Of a stretch of DNA of 64,000 nt, positions 40,721-49,428 are shown one piece after another (position 1 is the first letter of the stretch; every line of letters begins with the position of its first letter). The stretch is taken from positions 6,014,001-6,078,000 of the forward strand of contig NZ_CP144555.1 of NCBI RefSeq assembly GCF_036607905.1, given 5' to 3'. Origin of the DNA: Streptomyces sp. SCSIO 75703 (GTDB lineage Bacteria > Actinomycetota > Actinomycetes > Streptomycetales > Streptomycetaceae). Below the pieces are notes generated by a model, which was not told the DNA's origin, ran no database searches, and was given only the letters and a program-made list of their open reading frames with translations. The translations under genes were made by a program, and so were the position numbers.

Positions 40721-41686
40721 TCAGCGCAGCGTGGCGCCGTCCTCCCGGTCCAGCAGGGCGAGTTCGCGGCGCTCGGGGAGTCCTTGCCAGTCCCCCTCGG
40801 AGCCGACGGCGAACGCGCCCACGGTGTTGGCGCGTTCGAGGCGGTCACGCGGACCGAGCCCGTCCAGCAGACCCGACAGCAGGCCGGCCGTGAAGGCGTC
40901 TCCGGCGCCCACGGTGTCGCGGACGGTGACGCGGCGCGCGGGCGCGTGTTCCCGGCCTTCCGGGGTGTGCAGTTCGGCGCCCGAGCCGCCGAGCTTGACC
41001 GCCACCTCCCGGGTGTGCCCGCCGGACAGCAGGGACCGGACCCGGTCGGCCGTGGTGTGCGCCGACGGGTCGGCCGCCAGGGCGAGTTCGTCGTCGGAGG
41101 CGATGAGGAGGTCGGCGTCGCGGGCCAGCGGGCGCAGGACGTCGGCGGCGCGGGAGGCATCCCAGAGCAGTGCGCGGTGGTTCACGTCCAGGCTGACCAG
41201 GATGCCGGCGGCCCTGGCCGCACGGACGGCGGTGCGCACCGCGGCCAGCGGGCGTGCTCCCAGGGCACAGGTGATGCCGGTGACGTGCAGGATGCGGGCG
41301 CCGTCGAGCAGGGCGGGCGGCACGTCCTCGGGGCACAGCCGGGAGCCGGCCGAACCCGCCCGGTAGTACCGGACGCGGGTCAGGTCGGCGATCCGCGGTT
41401 CGGAGAACAGCAGCCCGGTCGGGGCGTCCGGGTCGGTGCGGGCGCCGGTGGTGTCCACGGACTCGGCCCGCAGACTGCGCAGGACCAGGGTGCCCAGCTC
41501 GTCGTCACCGACGCGGCCGATCCAGCGGGCCCGGTGTCCGAGCCGGGCCAGGCCGACGGCCACGTTCGACTCCGCGCCGGCCACCGAGAGCCGCAGGTCG
41601 CCTCCCATCCTGAGCGGTCCGGACGCCCGGAGCGCGGCCATCGTCTCGCCGAGGGTGACGACGTCGGGGGCGGCCCGGGTGGTCAT
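40721..41686 (-). CDS. 2-Keto-3-deoxy-sugar-acid kinase (PfkB family)
   Basis: 321 residues, ribokinase fold: V-T-L-G-E-T-M at the start, G-G-D-L-R-L-S-V-A-G-A-E-S-N-V-A substrate lid, and the C-terminal anion-hole motif D-T-V-G-A-G-D-A-F-T-A-G with the catalytic Asp (about 277). It phosphorylates 2-keto-3-deoxy-galactonate or -gluconate. The start overlaps the aldolase stop by ATGA, pairing kinase and aldolase. The 144 bases after it separate it from the lactonase gene without an obvious promoter. Confidence 0.9.
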   Translation of the reverse strand: MTTRAAPDVVTLGETMAALRASGPLRMGGDLRLSVAGAESNVAVGLARLGHRARWIGRVGDDELGTLVLRSLRAESVDTTGARTDPDAPTGLLFSEPRIADLTRVRYYRAGSAGSRLCPEDVPPALLDGARILHVTGITCALGARPLAAVRTAVRAARAAGILVSLDVNHRALLWDASRAADVLRPLARDADLLIASDDELALAADPSAHTTADRVRSLLSGGHTREVAVKLGGSGAELHTPEGREHAPARRVTVRDTVGAGDAFTAGLLSGLLDGLGPRDRLERANTVGAFAVGSEGDWQGLPERRELALLDREDGATLR

Positions 41687-42315
41687 GCCCGCTCCCGGTG
41701 ACCGGCGAGTGCGCCGAGGAAGGCGCGGCACCGCTCCCGCAGCGCGTCCGGGTCCCCGCCGCGCGGGGCGTCCCCCACGATCGGTGACCCGACACCGACG
41801 GCCACCGCCCCGGCCTCCAGGTAGGCGCGGGCGGCGGTGGCGTCCACGCCCCCGGTCGGTACGAACGGGACGCCGGGCAGCGGGTCGCGCAGCGCGCGCA
41901 GGTAGTCCGGCCCGCCGACGGAGGCGGGGAAGAGCTTGACGGCGGTGGCGCCCTCGTCGACCGCCCGCACGACCTCGGTCGGGGTCAGCGCGCCGGCGAC
42001 GACGGGCAGGCCGAGCGCGTGGGCGGTGGCGCTCCCCTCGGCCAGCGCGGGCGTGACCACGAAGGCGGCCCCCGCCTGCTGGACCTCACGGGCGTCGTCG
42101 CCGGTGAGCACCGTGCCGGCGCCGATGAGGGCGTCACCGGCCGCCCGCGCGCAGCGGGCGATGATCCCGGCCGCGTCGGGGGTGGTCAGGGACACCTCGA
42201 TCAGGGCGACGCCCTCCTCCCGGAGGGTGTGCACGGTCCGTTCGGCGGCCTTCGGGTCGGTGCCGCGGACGATGGCGATCACGCGTTCGCGGCGGAGTCG
42301 GTCGGTGAAGGTCAT
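41683..42315 (-). CDS. KDPG/KDPGal aldolase
   Basis: 210 residues, the classic length for class I KDPG aldolase. Seen: R-V-I-A-I-V-R-G, the catalytic Glu in L-I-E-V-S-L-T-T-P (about 40), G-A-G-T-V-L-T, the Schiff-base Lys in A-V-K-L-F-P-A-S (about 131) and P-T-G-G-V. It splits 2-keto-3-deoxy-6-phospho-galactonate or -gluconate into pyruvate and glyceraldehyde 3-phosphate. Context with a galactonate-type dehydratase favours KDPGal. Starts 49 bases after the dehydratase. Confidence 0.93.
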   Translation of the reverse strand: MTFTDRLRRERVIAIVRGTDPKAAERTVHTLREEGVALIEVSLTTPDAAGIIARCARAAGDALIGAGTVLTGDDAREVQQAGAAFVVTPALAEGSATAHALGLPVVAGALTPTEVVRAVDEGATAVKLFPASVGGPDYLRALRDPLPGVPFVPTGGVDATAARAYLEAGAVAVGVGSPIVGDAPRGGDPDALRERCRAFLGALAGHRERA

Positions 42316-42364
42316 GCGGTCAGTCCTCGGATGGATGCGGAACGGGTACGGGGCCGGGCCGGCG

Positions 42365-43519
42365 TCACCACTCGGCGAACGAGCCGTCGGGATGCCGCCA
42401 CAGCGGCGTGCGCCAGGGCGAGTCCCCGGCGGCGGTGGCGTCGGCCCGGCGGACCGCGTCCTCGTCGACGGTGATGCCCAGTCCCGGCCCGGTGGGGCGC
42501 GCGACGTGGCCGTCGGTGAAGCGGAAGACCTCCGGATCGACGACGTAGTCGAGGAGTTCCGCGCCGTCGTTGTAGTGGATGCCGATGCTCTGTTCCTGGA
42601 TGAGGAAGTTGGGCGTGGCGAAGGCGACCTGGAGCGAGGCGGCGAGCGCGATCGGCCCCAGGGGGCAGTGCGGCGCCAACTGGGCGTCGAACGTCTCGGC
42701 GAGGGCGGCGATCCGGCGCAGCTCGGAGATGCCGCCGGCGTGCGACGGGTCGGGCTGCGCCACCGCGATGCCGGCGGTCAGCGCGGGCAGGAAGTCCCAG
42801 CGCGAGTAGAGGCGTTCGCCGGTGGCGATGGGCACGGCGGTGGAGCGGACGAGCGGCTCCAGCAGCCGGGTGTGCTCGGGGGTGACGGGCTCCTCGGCGA
42901 ACAGGGGGTGCAGTTCCTCGAGCGCGGCGAGCAGGCGCCGCGCCCCGGCGGGACCGAGCCGGCCGTGCAGGTCGACGGCCACGTCGCGGCCGGGGCCGAG
43001 TATCTCCCGCGCGGTGGCCACGCGGGCGTGCGCGGCGGCGACGTCGGCCGCGCCGGCCAGGCGTCCGGTGCGGCCGGTGGCGTTCATCTTGACGGCGGTG
43101 AAACCGGCCTCGACCTGGGCGCCGACGGCGTCGGCGATCTCGGAGGGCTCGTCCCCGCCGACCCAGGAGTAGACGCGTACCCGGTCCCGGACGGCGCCGC
43201 CGAGCAGGTCGTGCACGGGGACGCCGAGCGTCCGGCCCCGGATGTCCCACAGGGCCTGGTCGATGCCGGCGACGGCGCTGGAGAGTACGGGTCCGCCGCG
43301 GTAGAAGGTGCCGCGGGTCATCACCTGCCAGTGGTCCTCGATGTGCCGCGGATCGAGCCCGACGAGGTACTCGGCCAGTTCGCCGACGGCCGTACGGACG
43401 GTGTCCGCGCGGCCCTCCACCACCGGCTCGCCCCAGCCGACGATCCCCTCGTCCGTCTCGACGCGGCAGAAGAGCCAGCGGGGCGGTACCCGGAAGGTTT
43501 CGATACGGGTGATTTTCAT
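42365..43519 (-). CDS. D-galactonate dehydratase-type enolase superfamily enzyme
   Basis: 384 residues, mandelate-racemase fold, the usual DgoD length. Metal ligands are visible in the three barrel strands: D-V-A-V-D-L-H-G-R (Asp), F-A-E-E-P-V (Glu) and A-T-G-E-R-L-Y-S-R-W-D-F (Glu); the catalytic His is in A-P-H-C-P-L-G-P-I. These segments match galactonate dehydratase closely. It dehydrates the aldonate to 2-keto-3-deoxygalactonate. Start overlaps the GntR stop (ATGA). Confidence 0.9.
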   Translation of the reverse strand: MKITRIETFRVPPRWLFCRVETDEGIVGWGEPVVEGRADTVRTAVGELAEYLVGLDPRHIEDHWQVMTRGTFYRGGPVLSSAVAGIDQALWDIRGRTLGVPVHDLLGGAVRDRVRVYSWVGGDEPSEIADAVGAQVEAGFTAVKMNATGRTGRLAGAADVAAAHARVATAREILGPGRDVAVDLHGRLGPAGARRLLAALEELHPLFAEEPVTPEHTRLLEPLVRSTAVPIATGERLYSRWDFLPALTAGIAVAQPDPSHAGGISELRRIAALAETFDAQLAPHCPLGPIALAASLQVAFATPNFLIQEQSIGIHYNDGAELLDYVVDPEVFRFTDGHVARPTGPGLGITVDEDAVRRADATAAGDSPWRTPLWRHPDGSFAEW

Positions 43520-44310
43520 GGTGTTTCTCGGTCCTCCGGTTCGGTGCGGGGCCCGCCGCCCCGGCCGGTGCGGTCGTCGTCCGCGTCGTCGGCCTCGCCT
43601 GTGGTGGGGATGCGGGAGGGACCCGCGGTGCGGGCGAGGTCGGCGTCGGCGCGGGCGAGCAGCGCGCGCATGGCCCGCTCGGCCGCGGACGGGTCCGCGT
43701 CGCGCACGGCACGCAGGACGGGCTCGTGGGCGGGCACCGGGTCGTCGGCCTCGGCGGAGTGGACGAGCCTGTCGCGTTCGGCCAGGCCCGGTCCGATGAA
43801 GACGTCCATGCGCTGGAGCAGTTCGTTGTGGGTGGCGCGGAGCAGCGCGCGGTGCCAGGCGAGGTCGGCCTCGGCGGCGGCCGAGGCGTCGCCGGAGGTC
43901 GCGGCCATGCGGGACAGGGCGGCCTCCAGCGCGGCCAGGTCCTCCTCGGTGCGCCGTTCGGCGGCCAGGCGGGCGGCGGCGGGCTCGACGATGAGGCGGA
44001 CCTCGGCGAGGTCGCGCAGGACCAGCTCCGGCGCGTCCGCGGCGAACTGCCAGCGGATGACGTCGGCGTCGAGCAGGTTCCAGTCCTCCCGGGGCCGGAC
44101 GAACGTGCCGCGCTTCTGTCGCGCGTCGACCAGCCCCTTGGCCGTGAGCACCTTGAGGGCCTCCCGCAGCACCGTCTGGCTGATGCCGAGTTCGTCGATG
44201 AGGGAGGCGAGGTCCAGGGTCTCGCCCACCCGCAGGCGGCCCTGCACGATGCGGGTGCCGACCGTCTCCACGATCTGCCCGTGCAGGCCCCTGCCCACGT
44301 ACTCGGCCAT
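43516..44310 (-). CDS. GntR/FCD family regulator (DgoR-like)
   Basis: 264 residues: helix-turn-helix at about 10-75 (L-A-S-L-I-D-E-L-G-I-S-Q-T-V-L-R-E-A-L-K-V-L), FCD domain about 95-235 with W-H-R-A-L-L-R-A-T-H-N, and a charged, probably disordered tail. Its first residues and domain order match DgoR, the galactonate-responsive repressor of dgo genes. ATG 44310 is chosen over 44352 because AGGAGG is 8 bases upstream. It heads the dehydratase/aldolase/kinase unit, and an AT-rich palindrome lies directly before it. Confidence 0.9.
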   Translation of the reverse strand: MAEYVGRGLHGQIVETVGTRIVQGRLRVGETLDLASLIDELGISQTVLREALKVLTAKGLVDARQKRGTFVRPREDWNLLDADVIRWQFAADAPELVLRDLAEVRLIVEPAAARLAAERRTEEDLAALEAALSRMAATSGDASAAAEADLAWHRALLRATHNELLQRMDVFIGPGLAERDRLVHSAEADDPVPAHEPVLRAVRDADPSAAERAMRALLARADADLARTAGPSRIPTTGEADDADDDRTGRGGGPRTEPEDRETP

Positions 44311-44367
44311 GTTCCGTTCCTCCTCCGGTCGTGCGCTCCGCGCGGTGCGCACAGCACCCCACCCTAT

Positions 44368-44384
44368 ATTATTTATGAATTAAA
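44368..44384. promoter_or_regulatory. AT-rich operator of the sugar-acid catabolic unit
   Basis: ATTATTTATGAATTAAA matches the palindrome ATTAATT-N3-AATTAAT at 12 of 14 arm positions and overlaps the last codons of the DUF4380 gene, 58 bases before the GntR start. The perfect form of the same palindrome lies at 50533-50549 before the ABC transporter genes. Such AT runs are striking in sequence of about 73% GC. GntR binding is inferred. Confidence 0.55.
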
Positions 44385-45650
44385 AGAGGGCAGTCCGTCC
44401 TCCGCGACGGTGAGACGGGCCACGGGCACCGTGCCGCCGCCAGGCAGCGGAGCGGTCAACTCCCGGCCCTCGGGCGGGACCTGATCGCCGGGCAGATGGA
44501 CGGGGCAGGCCCGGCCCGGCTCCAGCGCGCCGAGCGTGAGCAGAGGCGCCCCGGCCCGGTTCCTGACCTCCAGCGGACCCGCCGCATACGGCACGAAGAC
44601 GCCCGGGACCCGGCCGTCCGGCCCCGTCCGGGGCAGCCCGGCCCAGTAACCGGCCGGTGTCGCCGCCTCCACCGGGCCCACCGAGGGACCGACCCCGAAC
44701 CGCACCTCCAGCGAGGCCGACGCCCCCGGCACCAGCGTCGTCAGCGGCCCCAGCGCCTCACACTCGACGACGTGATCGCGCGGCAGCAGACCGCCCAGGT
44801 GGGGCAGCCCCTCCGCCAGCGGACACTCCATCCACACCTCGGCGCGCGACCCTCCGTCGGGGTAGGGGCCCTCGTGCACGGCGAAGCGCTGCACCAGGGT
44901 GCGCCCCGCCCCGACGTGTGCCAGCCATCCGGCCGAGTCGGGGAAGCCGACCTTTCCGACGACGTCCTGGTGCGGCACGTGCAGCACACCGGGGGCCGCC
45001 TCCAGCACCCGGGGCCGCCCGGTACCGGCGATCAGCGCGACGGTGGCCGGCCGCCCGGACCCGGCGCGGCCGAGGTACACGCCCTCGGCCCCGGCCGGAT
45101 CCGCAGGCGCCCCGGCGAGCTGGGTGACGTTCCACAGTGCCCAACGACGCTCCGACGCAGTCGTGTTGGTCATCGTCAGGACCAGGTCGAAGGCCGTGCT
45201 GCCCGGGCGCAGCACGACCCGGCGCTCCAGACGGAGACCGGTGCGCGGATCGTCGCCACTGGTCAGCACGAGCGTCACGGCGCCGGCCCGCCGCTCGACC
45301 CGGGCGGCGTAGGGCCCCGAGTCGAGGACCGGGTCCGGCGGGCCCGCCCACTGGTCCGGGCCGTCCCAGCCCTGGGGAGCGGGCCAGGTCTTGTCCCCGC
45401 CCCAGTTGAGCCAGTCGGACATCGGGCCGTCGTGCGGGCCGGGCCGCACGCCCGGCAGCGGCGCGAGCGCGCCGTCCAGGAGGCGGGGGTTGCGGTACAG
45501 GAACTCCGCGCCGTCCAGCGTCACCGAGAGCAGCCGGCCGCCCAGCCCGGGAGCGGCGGACACCGCCAGGGCACCCGCGTCCAGCGTGATCAGCTCGCCG
45601 TGCGCGGTCGGTACCCGACGCACCCGCACCGGGTCTTCCGCGGTGGTCAC
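44373..45650 (-). CDS. DUF4380 / mutarotase-like protein
   Basis: 425 residues with a beta-sandwich galactose-mutarotase-like pattern: G-L-G-G-R-L-L-S-V, W-L-N-W-G-G-D-K-T-W-P-A-P near 82-94, and R-R-W-A-L-W-N-V-T-Q. These features fit the DUF4380 group of carbohydrate-operon proteins. An aldose-epimerase or sugar-binding role is plausible but unproven; the usual catalytic His/Glu set could not be confirmed. It starts (GTG) 3 bases after the alcohol dehydrogenase stop, so it belongs to the transporter unit. Its stop codon lies inside the AT-rich operator. Confidence 0.7.
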   Translation of the reverse strand: MTTAEDPVRVRRVPTAHGELITLDAGALAVSAAPGLGGRLLSVTLDGAEFLYRNPRLLDGALAPLPGVRPGPHDGPMSDWLNWGGDKTWPAPQGWDGPDQWAGPPDPVLDSGPYAARVERRAGAVTLVLTSGDDPRTGLRLERRVVLRPGSTAFDLVLTMTNTTASERRWALWNVTQLAGAPADPAGAEGVYLGRAGSGRPATVALIAGTGRPRVLEAAPGVLHVPHQDVVGKVGFPDSAGWLAHVGAGRTLVQRFAVHEGPYPDGGSRAEVWMECPLAEGLPHLGGLLPRDHVVECEALGPLTTLVPGASASLEVRFGVGPSVGPVEAATPAGYWAGLPRTGPDGRVPGVFVPYAAGPLEVRNRAGAPLLTLGALEPGRACPVHLPGDQVPPEGRELTAPLPGGGTVPVARLTVAEDGLPSFNS

Positions 45651-45653
45651 CGG

Positions 45654-46739
45654 TCAGCCGTCCAGACCGGGTTCGAGTACGACCTTGCCCCGCGCGCCGC
45701 CCGCGGCGAGCGCGAAGGCGTCGTCCGCCCGCGCGAGGCCGAAGCGGTCGCTGACGATGCGCTCCGGCCGAAGGCCCCAGCGCACCAGGTTGCGCGCCAG
45801 CTCCGCCATGACCGGCACCGAGGTGACCCAGGAGGCGTACAGCGTGACCTGCTTGTGCAGCAGGGCGTCGGAGACCTCCGTCTCCAGCGTCCCGCCCTCC
45901 CCGACCAGGGAGATCCGTCCCCATTCGGCGATGTGCGCGATGGCGGTGGACCGGCCGGGGCGGGTGCCGGAGCAGTCGATCGCGGTCGAGGCCCCGCGCC
46001 CGCCGGTGAGCGAGGCGACGGTGTCGGCCGCGTCCTCGGGGGTGACCGTCGCGTCGAAGACTCCCAGCCCGTCCGCCCACGCGCGGCGCTCGGGCGAGAC
46101 CTCCACCCCGATGACCCGCCGGGCACCACGCCCCCGGCCGGTCATCGCCGCGGCCAGCCCCACCGGCCCCAGGCCGACGACGAGCAGGTCGTCGTCACCG
46201 TTCACCCCCATCCGCCGGATGCCCTCGTAGGCCGTGCCGAAGCCGCAGGCGACGAGCGCCCCGTCGACGAAGCTCAGTTCGTCGGGCAGCGGCACCAGCG
46301 TGTGCTCGTCGGCGAGCAGGAAGTCGGCCGCCGCGCCGTCGCGCTGCCAGCCGTAGGCGGCGCGGCCCGGGTCCGCGCAGCTGATCTGGTAGCCCCGGGC
46401 GCAGTTGTCGCACAGTCCGCATCCGGCGATGTGGTAGACCACCACCCGGTCGCCCGGCCGGTGCCGCCGTACCCCCGGACCGGTGGCGACGACCGTGCCG
46501 CTGGGCTCGTGGCCGGCGACGACGCCCCGGTAGGCGGGACCGTCCACCCCGCGATGGGTCTTGTGCTCGCGGTAGATGTAGCCGATGTCGCTGCCGCAGA
46601 TGCCGGCCGCGCCCACGCGCAGCAGCACCTGCCCCGGGCCGGGTACGGGCACCGGCAGCTCCCGCACCTCGGCGGTGCTGTCGCCCGGCAGGTACACGCC
46701 GCGCATGGTGGCGGGCGAAGGGGTGGTGGACTCACTCAT
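45654..46739 (-). CDS. Zinc-dependent alcohol/sugar dehydrogenase
   Basis: 361 residues of the MDR fold. Catalytic zinc ligands are seen in G-I-C-G-S-D (Cys about 48) and G-H-E-P-S-G (His-Glu about 76-77); structural zinc in C-G-L-C-D-N-C-A-R-G-Y-Q-I-S-C; the NAD fold in G-L-G-P-V-G-L-A-A. Family relatives oxidise sugars, polyols and threonine. In this cluster it is the likely first oxidation of an imported sugar. Starts 43 bases after the permease stop. Confidence 0.9.
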   Translation of the reverse strand: MSESTTPSPATMRGVYLPGDSTAEVRELPVPVPGPGQVLLRVGAAGICGSDIGYIYREHKTHRGVDGPAYRGVVAGHEPSGTVVATGPGVRRHRPGDRVVVYHIAGCGLCDNCARGYQISCADPGRAAYGWQRDGAAADFLLADEHTLVPLPDELSFVDGALVACGFGTAYEGIRRMGVNGDDDLLVVGLGPVGLAAAMTGRGRGARRVIGVEVSPERRAWADGLGVFDATVTPEDAADTVASLTGGRGASTAIDCSGTRPGRSTAIAHIAEWGRISLVGEGGTLETEVSDALLHKQVTLYASWVTSVPVMAELARNLVRWGLRPERIVSDRFGLARADDAFALAAGGARGKVVLEPGLDG

Positions 46740-46782
46740 GGGATTTCCTTCGTGCGGGTCGGGCGGGACCGTGTCGGACGGG

Positions 46783-47802
46783 TCAGGTGGTGCGCGTCGC
46801 CAGGCCCTTGCGGGAGATGACGACGTTGACGAGCACGGCCCCGACGATGATCACGCCGCGTACGACGTCCTGGAGGAAGGAGTTGACCCCCAGCAGGACC
46901 AGCCCGTTGGCGATCACGGAGATGAACAGCACGCCCAGCATCGTCCCGATGAGACTGCCGCGGCCTCCGGCGAGCGCGGTGCCGCCGATGACGACTGCGG
47001 CGATCACGTCGAACTCCAGGCCCGCGGCGGCGCCGCCGTTGCCCGAGCCCAGGCGGGCCGCCATCAGGATGCCGGTGAGGGCGGCCAGGAGTCCGGTGGT
47101 GGCGAACAGCAGGACGCGTACCCGGCCGATCGGGATGCCGGCGAGCTGCGCCGCCGCCGCGTTGCCGCCCACCGCGTAGACCGAACGCCCGTACGCCGTC
47201 CGGCGGGCGACGTACCAGAACGCCAGGAACAGCAGCACCAGCACGATCGCCGGGGTCGGCACCCCGAGGATCTTGCCGCCCAGCGCGTCCATGAAGCCGC
47301 CGTCCGGGGTGGCGACCGGGAGCGCGTTGGTGGTGTAGAGCGCGAGGCCGCCCAGCGCGCTCCAGAGCCCGAGTGTCGCGATGAAGGACGGCACCCCGAA
47401 CCGGGCGCGCAGCCAGCCGGCCGCCGATCCCCACAGCACCCCGGCCACCAGGGTGAGCAGCAGCGCGAAGGGCAGCCCGAGGCCCCATTCGGTGGCGCCC
47501 TTGGCGAACAGCACGGAGGCGAAGGCCACCGCCGGGCCGATGCTGATGTCGATCTCCCCGGCGATGATCACCAGGGTGACGCCGAGGGCGGGGATGCCGA
47601 CGGTCGCGGCGTCCCGCAGGATGCCGAGCTGGTTGTCGGCGCCGAGGAACCCGCCCGCGGTGACGCCGAGCGCGATGTACAGCACCACGATCGCGGCCAG
47701 CAGGCCGAACTCGTTGAGGTGGCGCAGCCGGCGGACGCGGACGGCGGACGCGGGCGGAGACGGGGTGCCGGACGGCTTGCCGGCCACGAGGGTCGAGGAC
47801 AT
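46783..47802 (-). CDS. Sugar ABC transporter permease (RbsC/XylH type)
   Basis: 339 residues with about ten hydrophobic segments and the family signatures I-I-A-G-E-I-D-I-S-I-G, V-P-S-F-I-A-T-L-G and the EAA-like A-V-G-G-N-A-A-A-A-Q-L-A-G-I. Forms the membrane channel for the ATPase and binding protein encoded upstream. ATG 47802 has GAGG nine bases upstream; GTG 47817, which overlaps the ATPase stop as GTGA, is an equally possible start five residues longer. Confidence 0.93.
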   Translation of the reverse strand: MSSTLVAGKPSGTPSPPASAVRVRRLRHLNEFGLLAAIVVLYIALGVTAGGFLGADNQLGILRDAATVGIPALGVTLVIIAGEIDISIGPAVAFASVLFAKGATEWGLGLPFALLLTLVAGVLWGSAAGWLRARFGVPSFIATLGLWSALGGLALYTTNALPVATPDGGFMDALGGKILGVPTPAIVLVLLFLAFWYVARRTAYGRSVYAVGGNAAAAQLAGIPIGRVRVLLFATTGLLAALTGILMAARLGSGNGGAAAGLEFDVIAAVVIGGTALAGGRGSLIGTMLGVLFISVIANGLVLLGVNSFLQDVVRGVIIVGAVLVNVVISRKGLATRTT

Positions 47803-47813
47803 GGTTGTCTGCC

Positions 47814-49349
47814 TCACACTTCCACCGCCATGGTGGCGGCCATGATGTCGTCGAGGGTGATGTCGGGTGCGAGGAACTCGCGGGTGAACCGGCCGTTCTG
47901 GAGGGTCAGGACGCGGTCGCAGACGAGCGGCAGCTCCTCCAGCTCGCCGGAGACGAAGACGACGGCGGCGCCTTCGTCGGCCAGGGCCCGGATCAGGCGG
48001 TAGATCTGCTGCTTGGCCTCGACGTCCACGCCGCGCGTGGGTTCGTCCAGGAGCAGGACCCGGCTCCGGGCGTGCAGCCAGCGGCCGATGACGGCCTTCT
48101 GCTGGTTTCCGCCGCTGAGGTTGACGATGGGGGTGTCCAGGCCGGGCGTCTTCACCGCGAGCCGCCGCACCAGGTCCTCACCGGCCTCGCCGGCCCGGCG
48201 GGACGAGAGGCCGGCCCGGCCCCTGATCCCCCCGAACCAGGACATCGTCATGTTCTCGCCGACGCCGAGCAACGGAACGATGCCCTCCCCCTTGCGGTCC
48301 TCGGGCGTCATGCCCACCCCCAGCCGCTTCATCACCGCCGCGGCGGGGCGGGCGACCGGCCGCCCCTCGAAGGTGACCGTGCGCTCGGCTCCGTGCTCGA
48401 ACCCGGCGACCGCGCGCAGCAGTTCGCTGCGGCCCGACCCCAGGAGCCCGCCGATACCCAGTACCTCACCGGCGTAGAGGTCGAAGCCGACGTCCGCCAG
48501 TTTCGGCGGGAGTGTCAGGTTCCGGACGGACAGCAGGGGTGTACCGCTGCGGTCCACCGCGCGCGGCGCGAAGGCTTCCTGCTCGCGGGCGGCCCGGCCG
48601 AGCATGAGGGCGACGATCTGCGCGGTCGTCGCCTCGCGCACGTCCACCGTGTCCACCACGCTGCCGTCGCGGACGACGGTGACGCTCCCCGCCACCTGCC
48701 GGATCTCGTCCAGCCGGTGGCTCACGTAGATCACCGCGACACCGGCGGCGGAGATGCGGCCGACCGCCTCCAGGACGGTACGCGCCTCACCGGCGGCCAG
48801 TGCGCTGGTCGGCTCGTCGAGGATCAGCAGCCGCGGACGGCGGCGCACCGCCCGGGCGATCTCGACGAGCTGCTGCTCGGCCAGCGGGAGCGAGCCGACC
48901 GTGTCCTCCGGGTCGACCCGCACGTCCAGCTCGGCCAGCACCTCGGCGGCCTCGCGGCGCATCCGGGGGAAGTCCACCCCGGACGCGCCGCGCCGGGGCC
49001 ACTCGCCGAGGAACAGGTTCTCGGCGACCGTCATCTCCGGGACCAGGCTCAGCTCCTGGTGGACGGTGGCCGCCCCCAGTTCCGCGGCCCGGCGTACGCC
49101 GCCGTCGCCGAGGACCTGCCCGCCGATGCGGACCTCGCCGCTGTCGGGAACCTCGACACCGGACAGCATCCGGATGAGCGTGGACTTGCCTGCGCCGTTG
49201 CGTCCGAGCAGCGCGCGCACCTCGCCCGGTTCGATACGGAAGTCGACGTCGACCAGCGCCCGGACGCCCGGGTACCGCTTGTTCAGGCCGCTCGCCTCGG
49301 CGGCCGGCGTGGTGCCGGAGGCGCCGGGCGGCGATGGGGAGGTCGTCAT
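47814..49349 (-). CDS. Sugar ABC transporter ATP-binding protein (RbsA/MglA type)
   Basis: 511 residues, two fused nucleotide-binding domains. First: Walker A G-R-N-G-A-G-K-S-T (49-57), L-L-I-L-D-E-P-T-S-A-L. Second: degenerate Walker A G-L-L-G-S-G-R-S-E, signature L-S-G-G-N-Q-Q-K and L-L-L-D-E-P-T-R-G-V-D. The degenerate second site is normal for this family. It drives uptake of a pentose, hexose or deoxy-sugar with the permease and lipoprotein encoded beside it. Confidence 0.95.
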   Translation of the reverse strand: MTTSPSPPGASGTTPAAEASGLNKRYPGVRALVDVDFRIEPGEVRALLGRNGAGKSTLIRMLSGVEVPDSGEVRIGGQVLGDGGVRRAAELGAATVHQELSLVPEMTVAENLFLGEWPRRGASGVDFPRMRREAAEVLAELDVRVDPEDTVGSLPLAEQQLVEIARAVRRRPRLLILDEPTSALAAGEARTVLEAVGRISAAGVAVIYVSHRLDEIRQVAGSVTVVRDGSVVDTVDVREATTAQIVALMLGRAAREQEAFAPRAVDRSGTPLLSVRNLTLPPKLADVGFDLYAGEVLGIGGLLGSGRSELLRAVAGFEHGAERTVTFEGRPVARPAAAVMKRLGVGMTPEDRKGEGIVPLLGVGENMTMSWFGGIRGRAGLSSRRAGEAGEDLVRRLAVKTPGLDTPIVNLSGGNQQKAVIGRWLHARSRVLLLDEPTRGVDVEAKQQIYRLIRALADEGAAVVFVSGELEELPLVCDRVLTLQNGRFTREFLAPDITLDDIMAATMAVEV

Positions 49350-49428
49350 GCTCGCTCCAGGGGAACCGCAGGGACGGGAAGGGGGCCGGATCCGGCGAGG
49401 GCGGCGTTCCGGGCGGAGGCGACGGGCG